Source of the DNA: CAMAUF01 sp046152925
Lineage (GTDB): Bacteria > Chloroflexota > Dehalococcoidia > Tepidiformales > Tepidiformaceae
Length of the DNA: 64,000 bases
Direction: 5' to 3'
Assembly: GCA_046152925.1 (NCBI GenBank)
Contig: JBJXFX010000040.1
Span: forward strand, 25,608-89,607
Shown: positions 23,500 through 32,473 of the stretch, in pieces
Position numbering within the stretch: the stretch's first letter is position 1
How the letters are laid out: the number at the start of each line of letters is the position of its first letter
Translations under genes and position numbers: made by a program
The notes under the pieces: model-generated
Databases searched by the model: none
Seen by the model: only the letters and a program-made list of their open reading frames with translations
Told to the model about the DNA's origin: nothing

Positions 23500-24086
23500 C
23501 TTCGACCGGCCTCCGTACCGGCGCCCGCGAAGAGATCCTCCAGTGGGAGCCGGAACCCCGGCATGACGTCCTCGCCATCAAGGGCGCCATCGCGCGGAAC
23601 ATATCGGGCATCCGAGGATGACGCGTGATAGACCCACGCATCCCGCGTATCCGGGAAGATCACCCAGATAAGTGGGACGCCCGCCTCACGGTAGTCGTTG
23701 AGCTTCTCTTGGAGGGCTCCGGCCTGGTCGTAGGTAGAGAGCACTTCGACCACAAGGTCCGGGACCACCGTGATCGCCCCGCGCTCGCTCCGGCTACGCG
23801 GGAGACGCCCTGGGCGATAAAACACCGTATCGGGCTTGCGCGCATGGTTGGGGGCGCCTGGCCAGCAGGCGATCAGGGTGTCGTTGGGGAATGGCAAGCC
23901 CTGCCCTTCGGTCCGACACCACAGCCAGATATGGCCATACACCTGACCGTTGAGCCACGACGACTTCTCACTCACGGCAGCCATCTCCTTGGGTTCGCCA
24001 TGGATCAACTCCAATCCAGCGGTATCGGCGAGCTGTTCGAATTCCTCAAGTGTCATACGGCGCGTGGCGACTGCGGCAACCATCAC
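23496..24086 (-). CDS. Uma2 family endonuclease-like protein (DUF820)
   Basis: A 196-residue Uma2 member: strand LELIHGEPKE (25-34), D86 in RKPDTVFY, D110 and E114 in VPDLVVEVLS, K128 in LQEKLNDYREAGVPLIWVIFPD. Unlike the other three copies it appears translationally joined to a neighbour, the Nudix gene, whose start overlaps its stop. Starts ATG-ATG at 24086. Nuclease activity is inferred from the fold only. Confidence 0.86.
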   Translation of the reverse strand: MMVAAVATRRMTLEEFEQLADTAGLELIHGEPKEMAAVSEKSSWLNGQVYGHIWLWCRTEGQGLPFPNDTLIACWPGAPNHARKPDTVFYRPGRLPRSRSERGAITVVPDLVVEVLSTYDQAGALQEKLNDYREAGVPLIWVIFPDTRDAWVYHASSSDARYVPRDGALDGEDVMPGFRLPLEDLFAGAGTEAGRS

Positions 24087-24122
24087 TGCCTCCTGCAGGG
24101 CATTCTACCAGACTGGCCCCGC

Positions 24123-25286
24123 CTACCCGTAGACGAGATTGCGGTCCAACATTGCACGGCTGATGACGACGCGCTGCACCTGACTCGTGCCTTCAACGAT
24201 CATGAGCTGGCGGGCGTCGCGGTAGTGGCGTTCGAGCGGGTGGTCCTTCATGTACCCCTGCGCCCCGAGCACTTGGAGCGCGTTCGATGCCACCCGGTTC
24301 GCCATCTCGGTCGCGAACGCCTTTGCGATCGAGAGGTTGTGGGCGTACTCGCGCGAGTACTTGCCTTGGTCGACCAACCAGGCCGCCTTGTAGACCAAGT
24401 TCCGGGCCGCCTCCACCTCGATCGCCATGTCCGCGAACATGAACTGGATCGCCTCGAAATCCGCGACGGTGCTGCCGAAAGCCTGACGCGTCCGCGCCCA
24501 TTCGAGGGCATAGGCGATGCACCCTTCGGCGAGCCCGATGCCGCGGGCGCCGACCGTGGGACGCATACTATTTAAGGTAAGCATCGCGTGGTTGAAACCG
24601 TTGCCTTCGACGCCGCCGAGGAGGTTCGCGGCGGGGACGCGGACATCCTGAAAGCTGAAGTGGGCTGTCGGCACGCTGCGGACGCCCATCTTGTCGTCGG
24701 TCCGGTCGATGTGGACACCGGGGGCGTGGGCGTCGACGACGAAGGCGCTGATCCCCTTCGGGCCTGGACCGCCGGTGCGGGCGAAGACCGTCAGGTAGTC
24801 GGCGACGGTGCCGCCGGAGATGTAGACCTTGTTCCCGTTGAGGATGTAGTCGTCGCCATCGCGGACAGCGCGGGTCTTGAGGTTGGCGGCGTCGGAGCCG
24901 TTGTCGGGCTCGGTCAGGCAGAAGGCGCCCTTGGTCGCGCCTTCGGCTGCGGCGGGAAGGTAGCGCTGGTGCTGTTCGGGCGTCCCGCCGAAGACAATGG
25001 GGCGATTCGGCAGGCCCGTGAGGACGAGCATGAGGCCGGCGCCGCACTCGAACTTGGCGACCTCTTCGATGGCGAGGCAGAGCGGCAGGATGCCGTTGCC
25101 CGTGCCGCCCATCGCCTCCGGGATCGCCATCCCGAGAAGGCCCGACTTGCGGAAGGCGTCGAAAAAGTCGTGGGGGTATTGGCCGGTCTCGTCGACTTCC
25201 TTGGCACGCGGCGCGATCACGTCGCGGGCGATGCGGCGGGCGGTGTCCTTGATCAGGCGGTGCTCTTCGCTGAGCTCGAAATCCAT
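24123..25286 (-). CDS. Acyl-CoA dehydrogenase
   Basis: A 387-residue FAD-dependent acyl-CoA dehydrogenase with the family pattern across its full length: N-terminal helix start ELSEEHRLIKDTARRIARD, middle domain CLTEPDNGSDAANLKTRA, GLAEGCIAYALEWARTRQAFG, and the C-terminal helices with LGAQGYMKDHPLERHYRDAR. The catalytic base is E365 in MIVEGTSQV. It oxidises an acyl-CoA to the enoyl-CoA; the chain length is undetermined. Together with the enoyl-CoA hydratases and CoA-transferase in this window it fits acyl-CoA degradation. Monocistronic as far as can be seen. Confidence 0.95.
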   Translation of the reverse strand: MDFELSEEHRLIKDTARRIARDVIAPRAKEVDETGQYPHDFFDAFRKSGLLGMAIPEAMGGTGNGILPLCLAIEEVAKFECGAGLMLVLTGLPNRPIVFGGTPEQHQRYLPAAAEGATKGAFCLTEPDNGSDAANLKTRAVRDGDDYILNGNKVYISGGTVADYLTVFARTGGPGPKGISAFVVDAHAPGVHIDRTDDKMGVRSVPTAHFSFQDVRVPAANLLGGVEGNGFNHAMLTLNSMRPTVGARGIGLAEGCIAYALEWARTRQAFGSTVADFEAIQFMFADMAIEVEAARNLVYKAAWLVDQGKYSREYAHNLSIAKAFATEMANRVASNALQVLGAQGYMKDHPLERHYRDARQLMIVEGTSQVQRVVISRAMLDRNLVYG

Positions 25287-25355
25287 ATCGGCGTCCTCCA
25301 GGCGTGAGGCGCCAGTGTACCCGGAGCACGCGAGACCAGCCGAACTGGCGCGGTG

Positions 25356-25673
25356 TTAGGCGGGGGTGATGGTCGGCAACCAGCAGGGGCTGAACGGGTT
25401 CCGGAGGCGGGAGCGCATGCTCGCGGCTTCGACCGCGCGGCGCTGCCAGCCACGCGAGGGCGCCATCGCCCGGATCGAGTAGATCACCGAGCCCGACCGC
25501 TCGACGACGCTGAGGACGACGGCGAGCGACTGGAGCGGCTCGACGTAGAGGCCCTCGACCGTCCGGGCGGCGAACTCGGCGACGCCCTCGGCCTCAAGGA
25601 GCGCCGGAAGGCTCGCCGGGACATCTTCCAATTCGATCACGAATGCGCGCGGAGGAAATGCGAAGAGGCTCAT
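25356..25673 (-). CDS. Small hypothetical protein
   Basis: A 105-residue protein with no recognised family. It has strands such as RAFVIELEDVPASLPALLEAEG and SLAVVLSVVERSGSVIYSIR. The ATG at 25673 (MSLFAFPPRAF) has a GAGG-type site just before it. The last third is Arg/Pro-rich. It is on the same strand as, and upstream of, the acyl-CoA dehydrogenase, 69 bp away. Real coding is likely from codon pattern and RBS, but its function is unknown. Confidence 0.5.
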   Translation of the reverse strand: MSLFAFPPRAFVIELEDVPASLPALLEAEGVAEFAARTVEGLYVEPLQSLAVVLSVVERSGSVIYSIRAMAPSRGWQRRAVEAASMRSRLRNPFSPCWLPTITPA

Positions 25674-26011
25674 CTGGTGCACCTCGCGTGGCCCTGGGGC
25701 CGTGTGCATTGAGGATGGCCGTCAACGCCAGCGAAGTGCTGGCCACCGCTGCTGGCTTCCGCGATTCCACGGAGTTGCAACCCTGTCCACCGCTTCCCGG
25801 CAGACGCCGGTGATGTGAGGTGGGAAGCGGTCATTTGCCCCGCCCGCTCCCGCCTGGTCGCCTTTGTGCTGGTCATTTTTCGCCCCATGTGGCGGACTGA
25901 CACTCCGCCATACGGGGATCGACGGCAGGCGGAGCGCGGAGAACAGGGGTCTCCGCGCGACTGCTACGTGGTCGTCACCGGTGTCACCGAAGGGTGACGA
26001 AGACGCCGCAC
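25674..26011. other. Intergenic region with a 14-bp imperfect inverted repeat
   Basis: These 338 bp carry no supported gene. The main feature is an imperfect hairpin at 25883-25917: CCCCATGTGGCGGA, a 7-bp loop, and an arm that pairs at 12 of 14 positions, with no T tract on either side. No promoter hexamers convincing enough to list were seen. Confidence 0.5.
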
Positions 26012-26494
26012 CTAGAAGGCCCCGGTGCGCCCCAGGACCATGAGCACGGCGATGCCGATGATCGAGAGGCCAAGGAAGCCGCCGATGGGTTGGATCTTCT
26101 TCGACTCGGCCAGATAGGCGGCCGGGAACGACGCGTTGTCAGCGACGCCGTCCAACGCCTTGATCGCGCGGACCGTGATCGGGCCGATGACGAAGATGGC
26201 GACGGCCGCCATCACGACGTACCACATGATCGCGATCATCAACCAGACGGGGAAGTCGTCCTTATAGCCCGTCTGGTCCTCGAAGATGAGGCCGAGGCCG
26301 AAGAGGAAGACGAGCCCGATCGCTGGATAGACGACCATCTTGTCGAGCCGCCGGATGAACTGAAGGGCGAAGCGTGTCTGCGCGACGCCGCTGCGTTCGG
26401 CGTAACCCTGGAGGAATGGATAGGTGAAGGTGACGCCGAAACCGACGATGACGGAGACCAAGTGCAAACTGAGGAGGATGCGGTAGCTCTCCAC
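26012..26494 (-). CDS. Membrane protein, DUF2269-like
   Basis: A 160-residue protein with four predicted membrane helices: about 7-30 (LSLHLVSVIVGFGVTFTYPF), 53-72 (VVYPAIGLVFLFGLGLIFED), 83-105 (WLMIAIMWYVVMAAVAIFVIG) and 138-156 (FLGLSIIGIAVLMVLG). The small-helix pattern with a conserved His in the first segment resembles DUF2269 integral membrane proteins. Function unknown. The SurA-like lipidless gene lies 54 bp upstream on the same strand. Confidence 0.7.
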   Translation of the reverse strand: MESYRILLSLHLVSVIVGFGVTFTYPFLQGYAERSGVAQTRFALQFIRRLDKMVVYPAIGLVFLFGLGLIFEDQTGYKDDFPVWLMIAIMWYVVMAAVAIFVIGPITVRAIKALDGVADNASFPAAYLAESKKIQPIGGFLGLSIIGIAVLMVLGRTGAF

Positions 26495-26548
26495 GGGGAC
26501 CTCCTGAAGGTACGTGGATCATACCGTCACCGGGCCATGGGGCACGCC

Positions 26549-27190
26549 CTACTTGGGGCGCGGGGCATCGTCGAGGGCGCCGGGCACGATCACGATGACG
26601 GCGTCCTTCTTGGCCAGCTCGACGCGCTGCTCGTAGGTGAGGTCTGGGTGCGCGCTTCCGAAGCGCCCGGCGAGCACGAAGCGCGCATACACGATGCGGA
26701 TCACCGGGTGCGTCGCGGCCTGCGCCTCGGGCACTCGCAGTGCCAACAAGGTGGCGCGTAGGACGTCCGCTACCTGGCTTTCGGGGTCCTGAAGATGGCT
26801 CGTGAGGCCGGCGAAGATCGTCTGCGAGACCTCGTCCTCCGTCACCGTGATGCCTTCGCGGAGGGCCGCCTGGGCGAAGAGGACCTGTTCGATGTTCTTC
26901 TGGAGGGCCTCCTCGCGAGTCTGGGGCGCGCGGGCTTCGCCCGCCTGGTCCCGCGGCCCGAGCGCCCCAACCGCCTCCATGATGAGCACCGAACGGCGCA
27001 GGATCGGCTCGCCGTTGACGGTCGCGACGACGAGATCTCCGGCAGGGTCGCGGGAGATTGTGGCCAACTCCTCGATCACGGATTGCTGCTCGGTCGACGG
27101 CCCAAAGAACACCCAGATCACCAACGCGACCGCGGCCGCGGCCGCCAGCGCCCCTGCGATGGCCATCCTCCCCGTCGCCAACCTGGTCAC
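26549..27190 (-). CDS. Membrane-anchored protein with SurA N-terminal-like domain
   Basis: A 213-residue protein with one N-terminal transmembrane anchor (about 8-30, GRMAIAGALAAAAAVALVIWVFFG). The outer part begins with VATVNGEPILRRSVLIMEAV, the typical SurA/PrsA N-terminal opening in which a V-N-G-E-x-I strand is followed by helices, and it has the NIEQVLFAQAALREGITVTEDEVSQTI segment. There is no parvulin PPIase domain. It is therefore a chaperone-like or degenerate SurA family protein. GTG 27190 overlaps the stop of the SDR remnant (GTGA). Confidence 0.7.
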   Translation of the reverse strand: MTRLATGRMAIAGALAAAAAVALVIWVFFGPSTEQQSVIEELATISRDPAGDLVVATVNGEPILRRSVLIMEAVGALGPRDQAGEARAPQTREEALQKNIEQVLFAQAALREGITVTEDEVSQTIFAGLTSHLQDPESQVADVLRATLLALRVPEAQAATHPVIRIVYARFVLAGRFGSAHPDLTYEQRVELAKKDAVIVIVPGALDDAPRPK

Positions 27191-27396
27191 GACCCCGCGA
27201 CGCTATAGCCCGAGTCCACCATCAGCTGATGCGCGAGGATGAAGTCGGCGTCGCTGCTCAAGAGGAAGGCGCAGGCTTTCGCGATGTCTTCGGGCTGGCA
27301 GAGGCGGCCCGAGCCGGCAAAGTGCTCCGCGCAGGCCGCGCCAATCCCCGAGGCCGCGCCCGTGATGACGATGCTCTTCCCGGCGAGGTCCGGCAT
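27187..27396 (-). pseudogene. Short-chain dehydrogenase/reductase with its core deleted
   Basis: Only 69 residues remain of an approximately 250-residue SDR. Residues 1-30 are the N-terminal Rossmann start (LAGKSIVITGAASGIGAACA, with the T-G-x3-G-x-G motif); immediately after HFAGSG the sequence jumps to the C-terminal segment RLCQPEDIAKACAFLLSSDA and LMVDSGYSVAGS, which in full-length SDRs follows the catalytic S-Y-K region. About 170 residues including all catalytic residues are missing, with the frame preserved. It could be expressed but cannot be an active SDR. It lies 46 bp after the APH-like kinase gene and is coupled (GTGA) to the SurA-like gene. Confidence 0.85.
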
Positions 27397-27442
27397 GTGC
27401 GCCCCCTTTGCTACGAATGGGGTGATCCTACCGGCAGCGGCG

Positions 27443-28582
27443 CTATTCGAACCGGTCGAGAAGCTCGTGCGCCGCGAGATCTTCAACGGCGGTCGCGCTG
27501 CGCAACGCCATCGCCTTGGCGAGCTCGATGGCGCGCTCGTTCGCGAGGTCGACGGTGCCGCCTCCGATCACCGGGTAGGCGAGGGCGAAGAGGACGGTGC
27601 CACGGTAGTCGTCCCAAAGCTCGTCCCAGATGTAGCCGGTGACGCCGCCAGCTTCGAGCGCCGCCAGGTACTCGCGAAGGAGCGGCACCTCGATCTCGCG
27701 GCGGAGTGCCGGGTCGAGGCTCTGGCTGAGGAAGTAGCCGATGTCGAACAGGCCCGTGGACTTGAGGAGGAGCTGCCAGTCGAGCCAGGTGATACCCGGA
27801 GAGCCGTCCAGCCGCCCGAAGACGATGTTGTCGAGCCGCGGGTCGGCGTGCACCACGGTCATCGGCCGTGATTCCGCCCATTTGAGGGCAGCCAGCATCT
27901 TCGCGCCGAGGGCCGGGAGGAGGGCCCGTTGGTAGTCGTTCAGCGCGCTGCCGAAGTTTGCGAGGAACGGCTGCTGCGCCATCAGGAAGGCGCCGTGTAC
28001 CGGCTGGACAAGCGGGCTCGTCGGGCCTGGGATCCAATCGAGCGCGTCGAGCTTCGGCGACTGCCAAAACGCCGCGTGGAGCTTGGCGAGGTCGATGACG
28101 ACCTCGCGCGCCTCTTCCGCCGTGGTCCCGGCGAGTTGGTCGCCAAGCCGCAGACCGCCAAGGTCCTCAAGGAGGAGCACGTACTTGATTTGGGCCGGCT
28201 CCATGTCTGTGTAGAAGCAGCGTGCGGTCGTGAGCGGCACGTCGCCGCGGAGGTCGCGATAGAAGCGGGTCTCCTTTTCGTAGAAGCCGAGCATCTGGGC
28301 GATGCCGCGCGTCGCCGGGTCGGCCGTCGGGATCTTCAAGATGACGGTCTTCGGCGCCCCGGCCTCGGCCTTGTCGTAGGTCAGCATCAGGCGGGTCAGT
28401 TCGCCGAGGAGGCCGACGCCAGTCCCGATCCGTTCGCCTTCGAGCGCGACGACCCGCGCATCATGGATGACGCCCGAATGGCGGAGGGCCGCGGTGACCC
28501 AGGGAGCGTCGACGTCGGAGGTAAACTGCGGGAGCGGGGGGCGAGCGTGCATCTGGGCGTCCTTTAATAACGTGCCGTTCAT
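27443..28582 (-). CDS. Aminoglycoside-phosphotransferase-like kinase (EcKL/CHK-like)
   Basis: A 379-residue protein-kinase-like small-molecule kinase. Key residues are K83 (VILKIP), the Brenner motif H245-A-D247 with N252 (VHADPRLDNIVF) and the metal Asp D268 in TWLDWQ. The look is of the ecdysteroid-kinase-like / CHK phosphotransferase group that is common next to acyl-CoA dehydrogenase and SDR genes in bacteria; the substrate is unknown. The start ATG 28582 comes one base after the UbiB stop (TAA-G-ATG), so it is in one operon with the UbiB-type kinase, and the SDR remnant follows. Confidence 0.87.
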   Translation of the reverse strand: MNGTLLKDAQMHARPPLPQFTSDVDAPWVTAALRHSGVIHDARVVALEGERIGTGVGLLGELTRLMLTYDKAEAGAPKTVILKIPTADPATRGIAQMLGFYEKETRFYRDLRGDVPLTTARCFYTDMEPAQIKYVLLLEDLGGLRLGDQLAGTTAEEAREVVIDLAKLHAAFWQSPKLDALDWIPGPTSPLVQPVHGAFLMAQQPFLANFGSALNDYQRALLPALGAKMLAALKWAESRPMTVVHADPRLDNIVFGRLDGSPGITWLDWQLLLKSTGLFDIGYFLSQSLDPALRREIEVPLLREYLAALEAGGVTGYIWDELWDDYRGTVLFALAYPVIGGGTVDLANERAIELAKAMALRSATAVEDLAAHELLDRFE

Positions 28583-28583
28583 C

Positions 28584-29894
28584 TTAACCGGGTTGCGAAT
28601 CCGCCATCGACGGTGACTCCGCGAGGACGCGCTCGGCGTGTGGGCGAAGCATCTGCATCGGGCTGAGGGGCGCGCCGAGGGTGGCGCAGACGCCGCGCAA
28701 GAGGCCGACAACGCGACCGAGCAACACAAGGTCGCCGGGGATCGCCTCGATCGGGTTGGCGCGGACCGCTTGGCGGCGGCCGCCAAAGCCGCCTTCGCCG
28801 CCCCCGGCCGGGCGCGCATCGAAAAACAGCTGCATCAGCGGGAAGATTTCGGCCGGGTCGTCGCTCTTCGTCTTGAGGCCGAGTTCGCGGCAGGCCGCGA
28901 CGAGCTCTGGCCCGTTGCGGCTGGCGGCGGCGACGACCAAGCGGGCGAAGCCGCGCCGCGAGGCCTCCGGTAGCTCCTTCGTGAGGCCGAAGTCGAGCAA
29001 GCCGATGCGTCCATCGGGCAGGACGAGGATGTTGCCGGGGTGTGGGTCGGCTTGGAAGAGCCCGTCGATCAGGATCTGGTGGCCGTACGCTTCGGTAATC
29101 GTCTGGGCGAGGCGAGCGCCGTCGAGCCCCGATGCGGCGCGCTTCGCGGCGGCGTCGAGCAGGCGTTCGCCCTCCAGGAAGGTGGTCACGAGCACTTTGC
29201 CGGCCGAGTGGCTCGCGACCACCTCCGGCAAGACGACGCCGGGCAAGCCCGCGAGGTTCGCCGCGACGCGCGACGTGAGCGCCGCCTCGCGGCGGAAGTC
29301 CAGCTCCAAGGGCACCTGTGAAGCGATCTCGTTGACGATCGAACGGTAGTCGACGTTCGGCTCCCGCCGGGCGACGAGGCCGACTATCCGCTTGAGGTTG
29401 CGGACGTCGAGCCCGACGAGCCGCGCGACCTCCGGATATTGGACCTTGACGGCGACGGAGCGGCCATCGGCCAGGGTCGCGCGGTGCACCTGGGCCAGCG
29501 AAGCGGCGGCGAGCGGCTGGTCGTCGAAGGTGGCGAAGAGCGCCGCCACCGGCTTGCCGAGATCGTGCTCGATCGTGGCGCGGACCTGGGCGACAGGGCG
29601 GGGCGGGACGCGGTCCTGGAGGCGCGAGAGCGACTTCGAATACGCCGCCGGGACGAGGTCGGTGCGCGTCCCAATGAACTGGCCGGACTTGATGTAGAGG
29701 CCCTTGAGGCCGGTCGCCAACCCGTAGAGCGCTTCCGCGGCGCGTTCGTGTTGGGCGTCCCAGGCGGCGTTGGCGGCCTCGGGGCTCAGCTTGGCAGCGC
29801 GCCGTTGCGTGCGCTTGTAGCCGAAATAGATGGCCGCGCCCGTCCGCGCGACCCGCAGACTGCGGCGGGCCCGAGTCACTCCGTCGAACGCCAT
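28584..29894 (-). CDS. ABC1/UbiB family atypical kinase
   Basis: A 436-residue UbiB/ADCK family protein. Family motifs are KSGQ (69-72), the Ala-rich loop AAAS (129-132) with AQVHRA, K150 in VAVKV, DPHPGN (283-288) and DFG (301-303). Members support quinone or lipid homeostasis in bacteria through an unusual ATPase/kinase. The C-terminal part after LQLFF-type helix has a Gly/Arg-rich patch (GGGEGGFGGRRQ). ATG 29894 is preceded by GGAGGGAG. It is the first gene of an operon with the APH-like kinase. Confidence 0.9.
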   Translation of the reverse strand: MAFDGVTRARRSLRVARTGAAIYFGYKRTQRRAAKLSPEAANAAWDAQHERAAEALYGLATGLKGLYIKSGQFIGTRTDLVPAAYSKSLSRLQDRVPPRPVAQVRATIEHDLGKPVAALFATFDDQPLAAASLAQVHRATLADGRSVAVKVQYPEVARLVGLDVRNLKRIVGLVARREPNVDYRSIVNEIASQVPLELDFRREAALTSRVAANLAGLPGVVLPEVVASHSAGKVLVTTFLEGERLLDAAAKRAASGLDGARLAQTITEAYGHQILIDGLFQADPHPGNILVLPDGRIGLLDFGLTKELPEASRRGFARLVVAAASRNGPELVAACRELGLKTKSDDPAEIFPLMQLFFDARPAGGGEGGFGGRRQAVRANPIEAIPGDLVLLGRVVGLLRGVCATLGAPLSPMQMLRPHAERVLAESPSMADSQPG

Positions 29895-29932
29895 TCGGCT
29901 CCCTCCGGAATGAGCATCGGGCCCGCTGCTCC

Positions 29933-32278
29933 TTAGTGCGAACGCACGATGGCGCTGCACTCGCGTGTGTTCCCCGCTTGGTCCGTGACGCGTCCGACGA
30001 AGCGGAACTGCTTGCCGGAAGCGCCCTTGAGCGTCCACGTCCCGGGCGAGGCGTCTGGCAGCGAGGGGCCGCCCGCTTCAGGCGCGGCACTGATGCTGAC
30101 CATCTGGAGCAGCAGCGGGCCGGCCTCGTTGTCCGTGCCCGTGACGGTCGCGGTCACTGCCGCCGGCGTCCCGTCGCGCGGGACGCTCGTGCGCGAGAGC
30201 TTGATCTTGCAGGTTGGGTCGCGGCGGTCGACCTTGGCGCTGATCGGGAAGCCGGCGGGGGCGTCGGCCGTGTTGCCGGCGGCGTCGACACAGCGCCAGC
30301 GAGCGTCGAGCCCGAGGACCGTACTCATCGCCAGCGTGACCTGCTTCGGGAAGGTGTTCCCGATTTCGGGGCTGCCCGTGTCGGTTTCATCGGACGGGAT
30401 GCCGGAGCCGTCCGCGCCGTCGCTACACGTGAACTTGACGAAGACGGGCCCGCGCACCCACGTGCCCGAGACGTAGGCCTGGCCGGTCGCCTGGTCGATG
30501 ACCTCGGCGGTGACGACGGGCTTCGTGGCGTCGACCTGGAATTGGTGCGTGGCCGGGGTCGGGTCCGTATTACCGACGCCGTCCACCGCCGCGACCGCGA
30601 ACGTATAGAGGCCATCAGCCAGCGGCCCCAGCGTGACGGCGCCGTTGGGCCCCGTGTTGCCGCAAGGCACAACCCCGCCCGGCGTGACCTTGCAAACGAA
30701 CGAAGCCACCCCCGAACCAGGGACGGGATCGATGCCGAAATACGTGAAGTCCGGCGTCGCGTCGTTGGTCACCGCGGGTGGTGCGATGCCGATGGTCGTG
30801 TCGGGGACGCCCGTCTCGAAATTCTGCTCCGGGCAGCCGTCCGCGTCCTGGAAGCCGTCGAAGTCCTCAGGGACGAAGTCGCAGGCGTCGGTCAGGTCGG
30901 GGATGGTGTCGTTATCGTCGTCCGGGTCCACGACGTCGGGGATGTCGTCACCGTCGTTGTCTTCGGCTTCGAACGCGCCCACGTCGCACTTCGTCCCCTG
31001 CGGGCGTGCGACGCCGCGCTGGTCGGTCGTCTGCGGATTGCCAAGAGTATCGTCGCAATTCACTGCGAGGTTCGTGAGCTCCGAGCTCGCACCGAGCGGG
31101 CGCACGGGTGTGTCGTCCGGCGCCAGGACGGCGAGGGGCTGGAGGTCGATTGCCCCAGCGGTCTTCACCGTGAAGCCGGAGCACGAATTATCCGTCGCGA
31201 CGTTCGTCCCAACGGCGACGATGGGGGTGGCATCACACTGCGCCGTCGCCCCAGAGAAGACCGAGTTGGTCACATTGACCGTGCCCGAGCTGGAGATGGC
31301 GGGGCCGTCGCCGTTATCAGCCACCGTCAAGAAGGTGAGGTCGATGCGACCGGCGCCGCTCGTGCCGCGCGCGAGAAGGATTCCGGACGCGAACGCGAAG
31401 CACGTTGTCGCGGTGCACGTGCGCGTGTTCGAGGCGACCGTTGTGTTCAGGTAGGCCGACGGCTGCGTACTCAACGACTGGTCCTGAACTGCCCCGGAAA
31501 AGCGGCAGGTGTTGGCCGCGACGCAGCGGAAGACGTTTCCAACAACAGCCGATTCAATCATCCGCATGTCCGCAGGTGATCCGCTGTTGAACACCACACC
31601 TGAGGCCCGACAGTCCCCGGTTGGTGCGGAGCAGCTGACCTCGTTCGCTTGGACCACCGTCTTGGTCATCCGGAGTTCGACACCGGTGACGACTCCAAGC
31701 GGTGAGCAGCCGTCGCCCGTGCAGGAAGTCCGGTTCGCCGTGACCATCACGCGCCGAAGGTCAACGAACGATCCTCCAAAACCGCGGATCGCGGCGCCTG
31801 AAGCCTGGCATGAGGTCCCGGTGCATACCGCATTGCCATGTCGCACGGTGAGATCGAAGAGAGAGAGGGTCCTGTTCGAGGAGAGAGTAAAGACGCGATG
31901 GGTTGCGGTCGCGGGCGCGGCCGCAGCCTCGACAATTGTCGTATCGCGGCCCGCGCCGCGGAAAAACAGCGACACGAGGGCTTGGATACCTTGACCGTCG
32001 CCCGGCGTCGTCTCCTCGCCGGTGTAGGTCCCGGCGGCGAGATGGATCGTATCGCCGTCCACCGACTGACTGATCGCGTAGACGATCGTCAGGCAGGGAG
32101 CGGCCGGGTTCGAACAGTCGCCGGCGTTGACGCCAGTCGTGGCGACGTAGCGGTCGGTCGCCGCGCGAGCCGTCCCCGGCAGGCCGGCCGCGAACGCCGT
32201 TATGAGGAAGAGCAACGCGGCGAGCGGCAAAGCTCGTTGAGGTCCACGCGGCGTTTGGATTGGGTGGCTTCTCAACAT
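29933..32278 (-). CDS. Large secreted protein: beta-helix, TSP3, Ig-like domains, shared C-terminal module
   Basis: A 781-residue extracellular protein. Order: signal peptide (about 15-40, LPLAALLFLITAFAAGLPGTARA); a right-handed beta-helix-like region (about 42-440) starting DRYVATTGVNAGDCSNPAAP, the choice-of-anchor/CSLREA-like kind; a short calcium-binding thrombospondin type-3 pair ([20 protein letters not shown], about 455-490); an Ig-like domain (TIGIAPPAVTNDATPDFTYF onward); a second Ig-like domain with RWRCVDAAGNTADAPAGFP; and the terminal module from VDRRDPTCKIKL to AGNTRECSAIVRSH. It is the only one of the seven related proteins without a hairpin directly after its stop; UbiB begins 38 bp downstream. 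GAGG precedes ATG 32278. Confidence 0.85.
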   Translation of the reverse strand: MLRSHPIQTPRGPQRALPLAALLFLITAFAAGLPGTARAATDRYVATTGVNAGDCSNPAAPCLTIVYAISQSVDGDTIHLAAGTYTGEETTPGDGQGIQALVSLFFRGAGRDTTIVEAAAAPATATHRVFTLSSNRTLSLFDLTVRHGNAVCTGTSCQASGAAIRGFGGSFVDLRRVMVTANRTSCTGDGCSPLGVVTGVELRMTKTVVQANEVSCSAPTGDCRASGVVFNSGSPADMRMIESAVVGNVFRCVAANTCRFSGAVQDQSLSTQPSAYLNTTVASNTRTCTATTCFAFASGILLARGTSGAGRIDLTFLTVADNGDGPAISSSGTVNVTNSVFSGATAQCDATPIVAVGTNVATDNSCSGFTVKTAGAIDLQPLAVLAPDDTPVRPLGASSELTNLAVNCDDTLGNPQTTDQRGVARPQGTKCDVGAFEAEDNDGDDIPDVVDPDDDNDTIPDLTDACDFVPEDFDGFQDADGCPEQNFETGVPDTTIGIAPPAVTNDATPDFTYFGIDPVPGSGVASFVCKVTPGGVVPCGNTGPNGAVTLGPLADGLYTFAVAAVDGVGNTDPTPATHQFQVDATKPVVTAEVIDQATGQAYVSGTWVRGPVFVKFTCSDGADGSGIPSDETDTGSPEIGNTFPKQVTLAMSTVLGLDARWRCVDAAGNTADAPAGFPISAKVDRRDPTCKIKLSRTSVPRDGTPAAVTATVTGTDNEAGPLLLQMVSISAAPEAGGPSLPDASPGTWTLKGASGKQFRFVGRVTDQAGNTRECSAIVRSH

Positions 32279-32473
32279 GGTGGTCCTCGTGGCCCCAAGA
32301 AGGGGAGTCTGAGCCGCGCACCCGCGGCATGAGGCGAATGCTAGGTCGCTCGACGTGGTCCGCCATCACTCGATCGAGCCATTCTTGCGCTCGACCCCCA
32401 CTATTCTTCGCGGCCAAAGGTCGTCACTCGGGGCCTGCGGGCCTATCCTTGGGCCATCCCAGGAGGCCCAGCC

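Noticed and set aside
25883..25917. Hairpin as a transcription terminator
   Set aside because: No T tract follows on either strand; it is only listed as an inverted repeat.
27440..27480. GGTTCGAA-like string suggesting a tRNA T-loop
   Set aside because: It lies in coding sequence of the kinase gene and no cloverleaf can be drawn; no tRNA was found in the window.
29936..31579. A 547-codon open frame on the plus strand, antisense to the secreted protein
   Set aside because: Low-complexity Arg/Asp/Gly/Val composition without a family pattern; it results from high-GC codon use on the other strand. No RBS.
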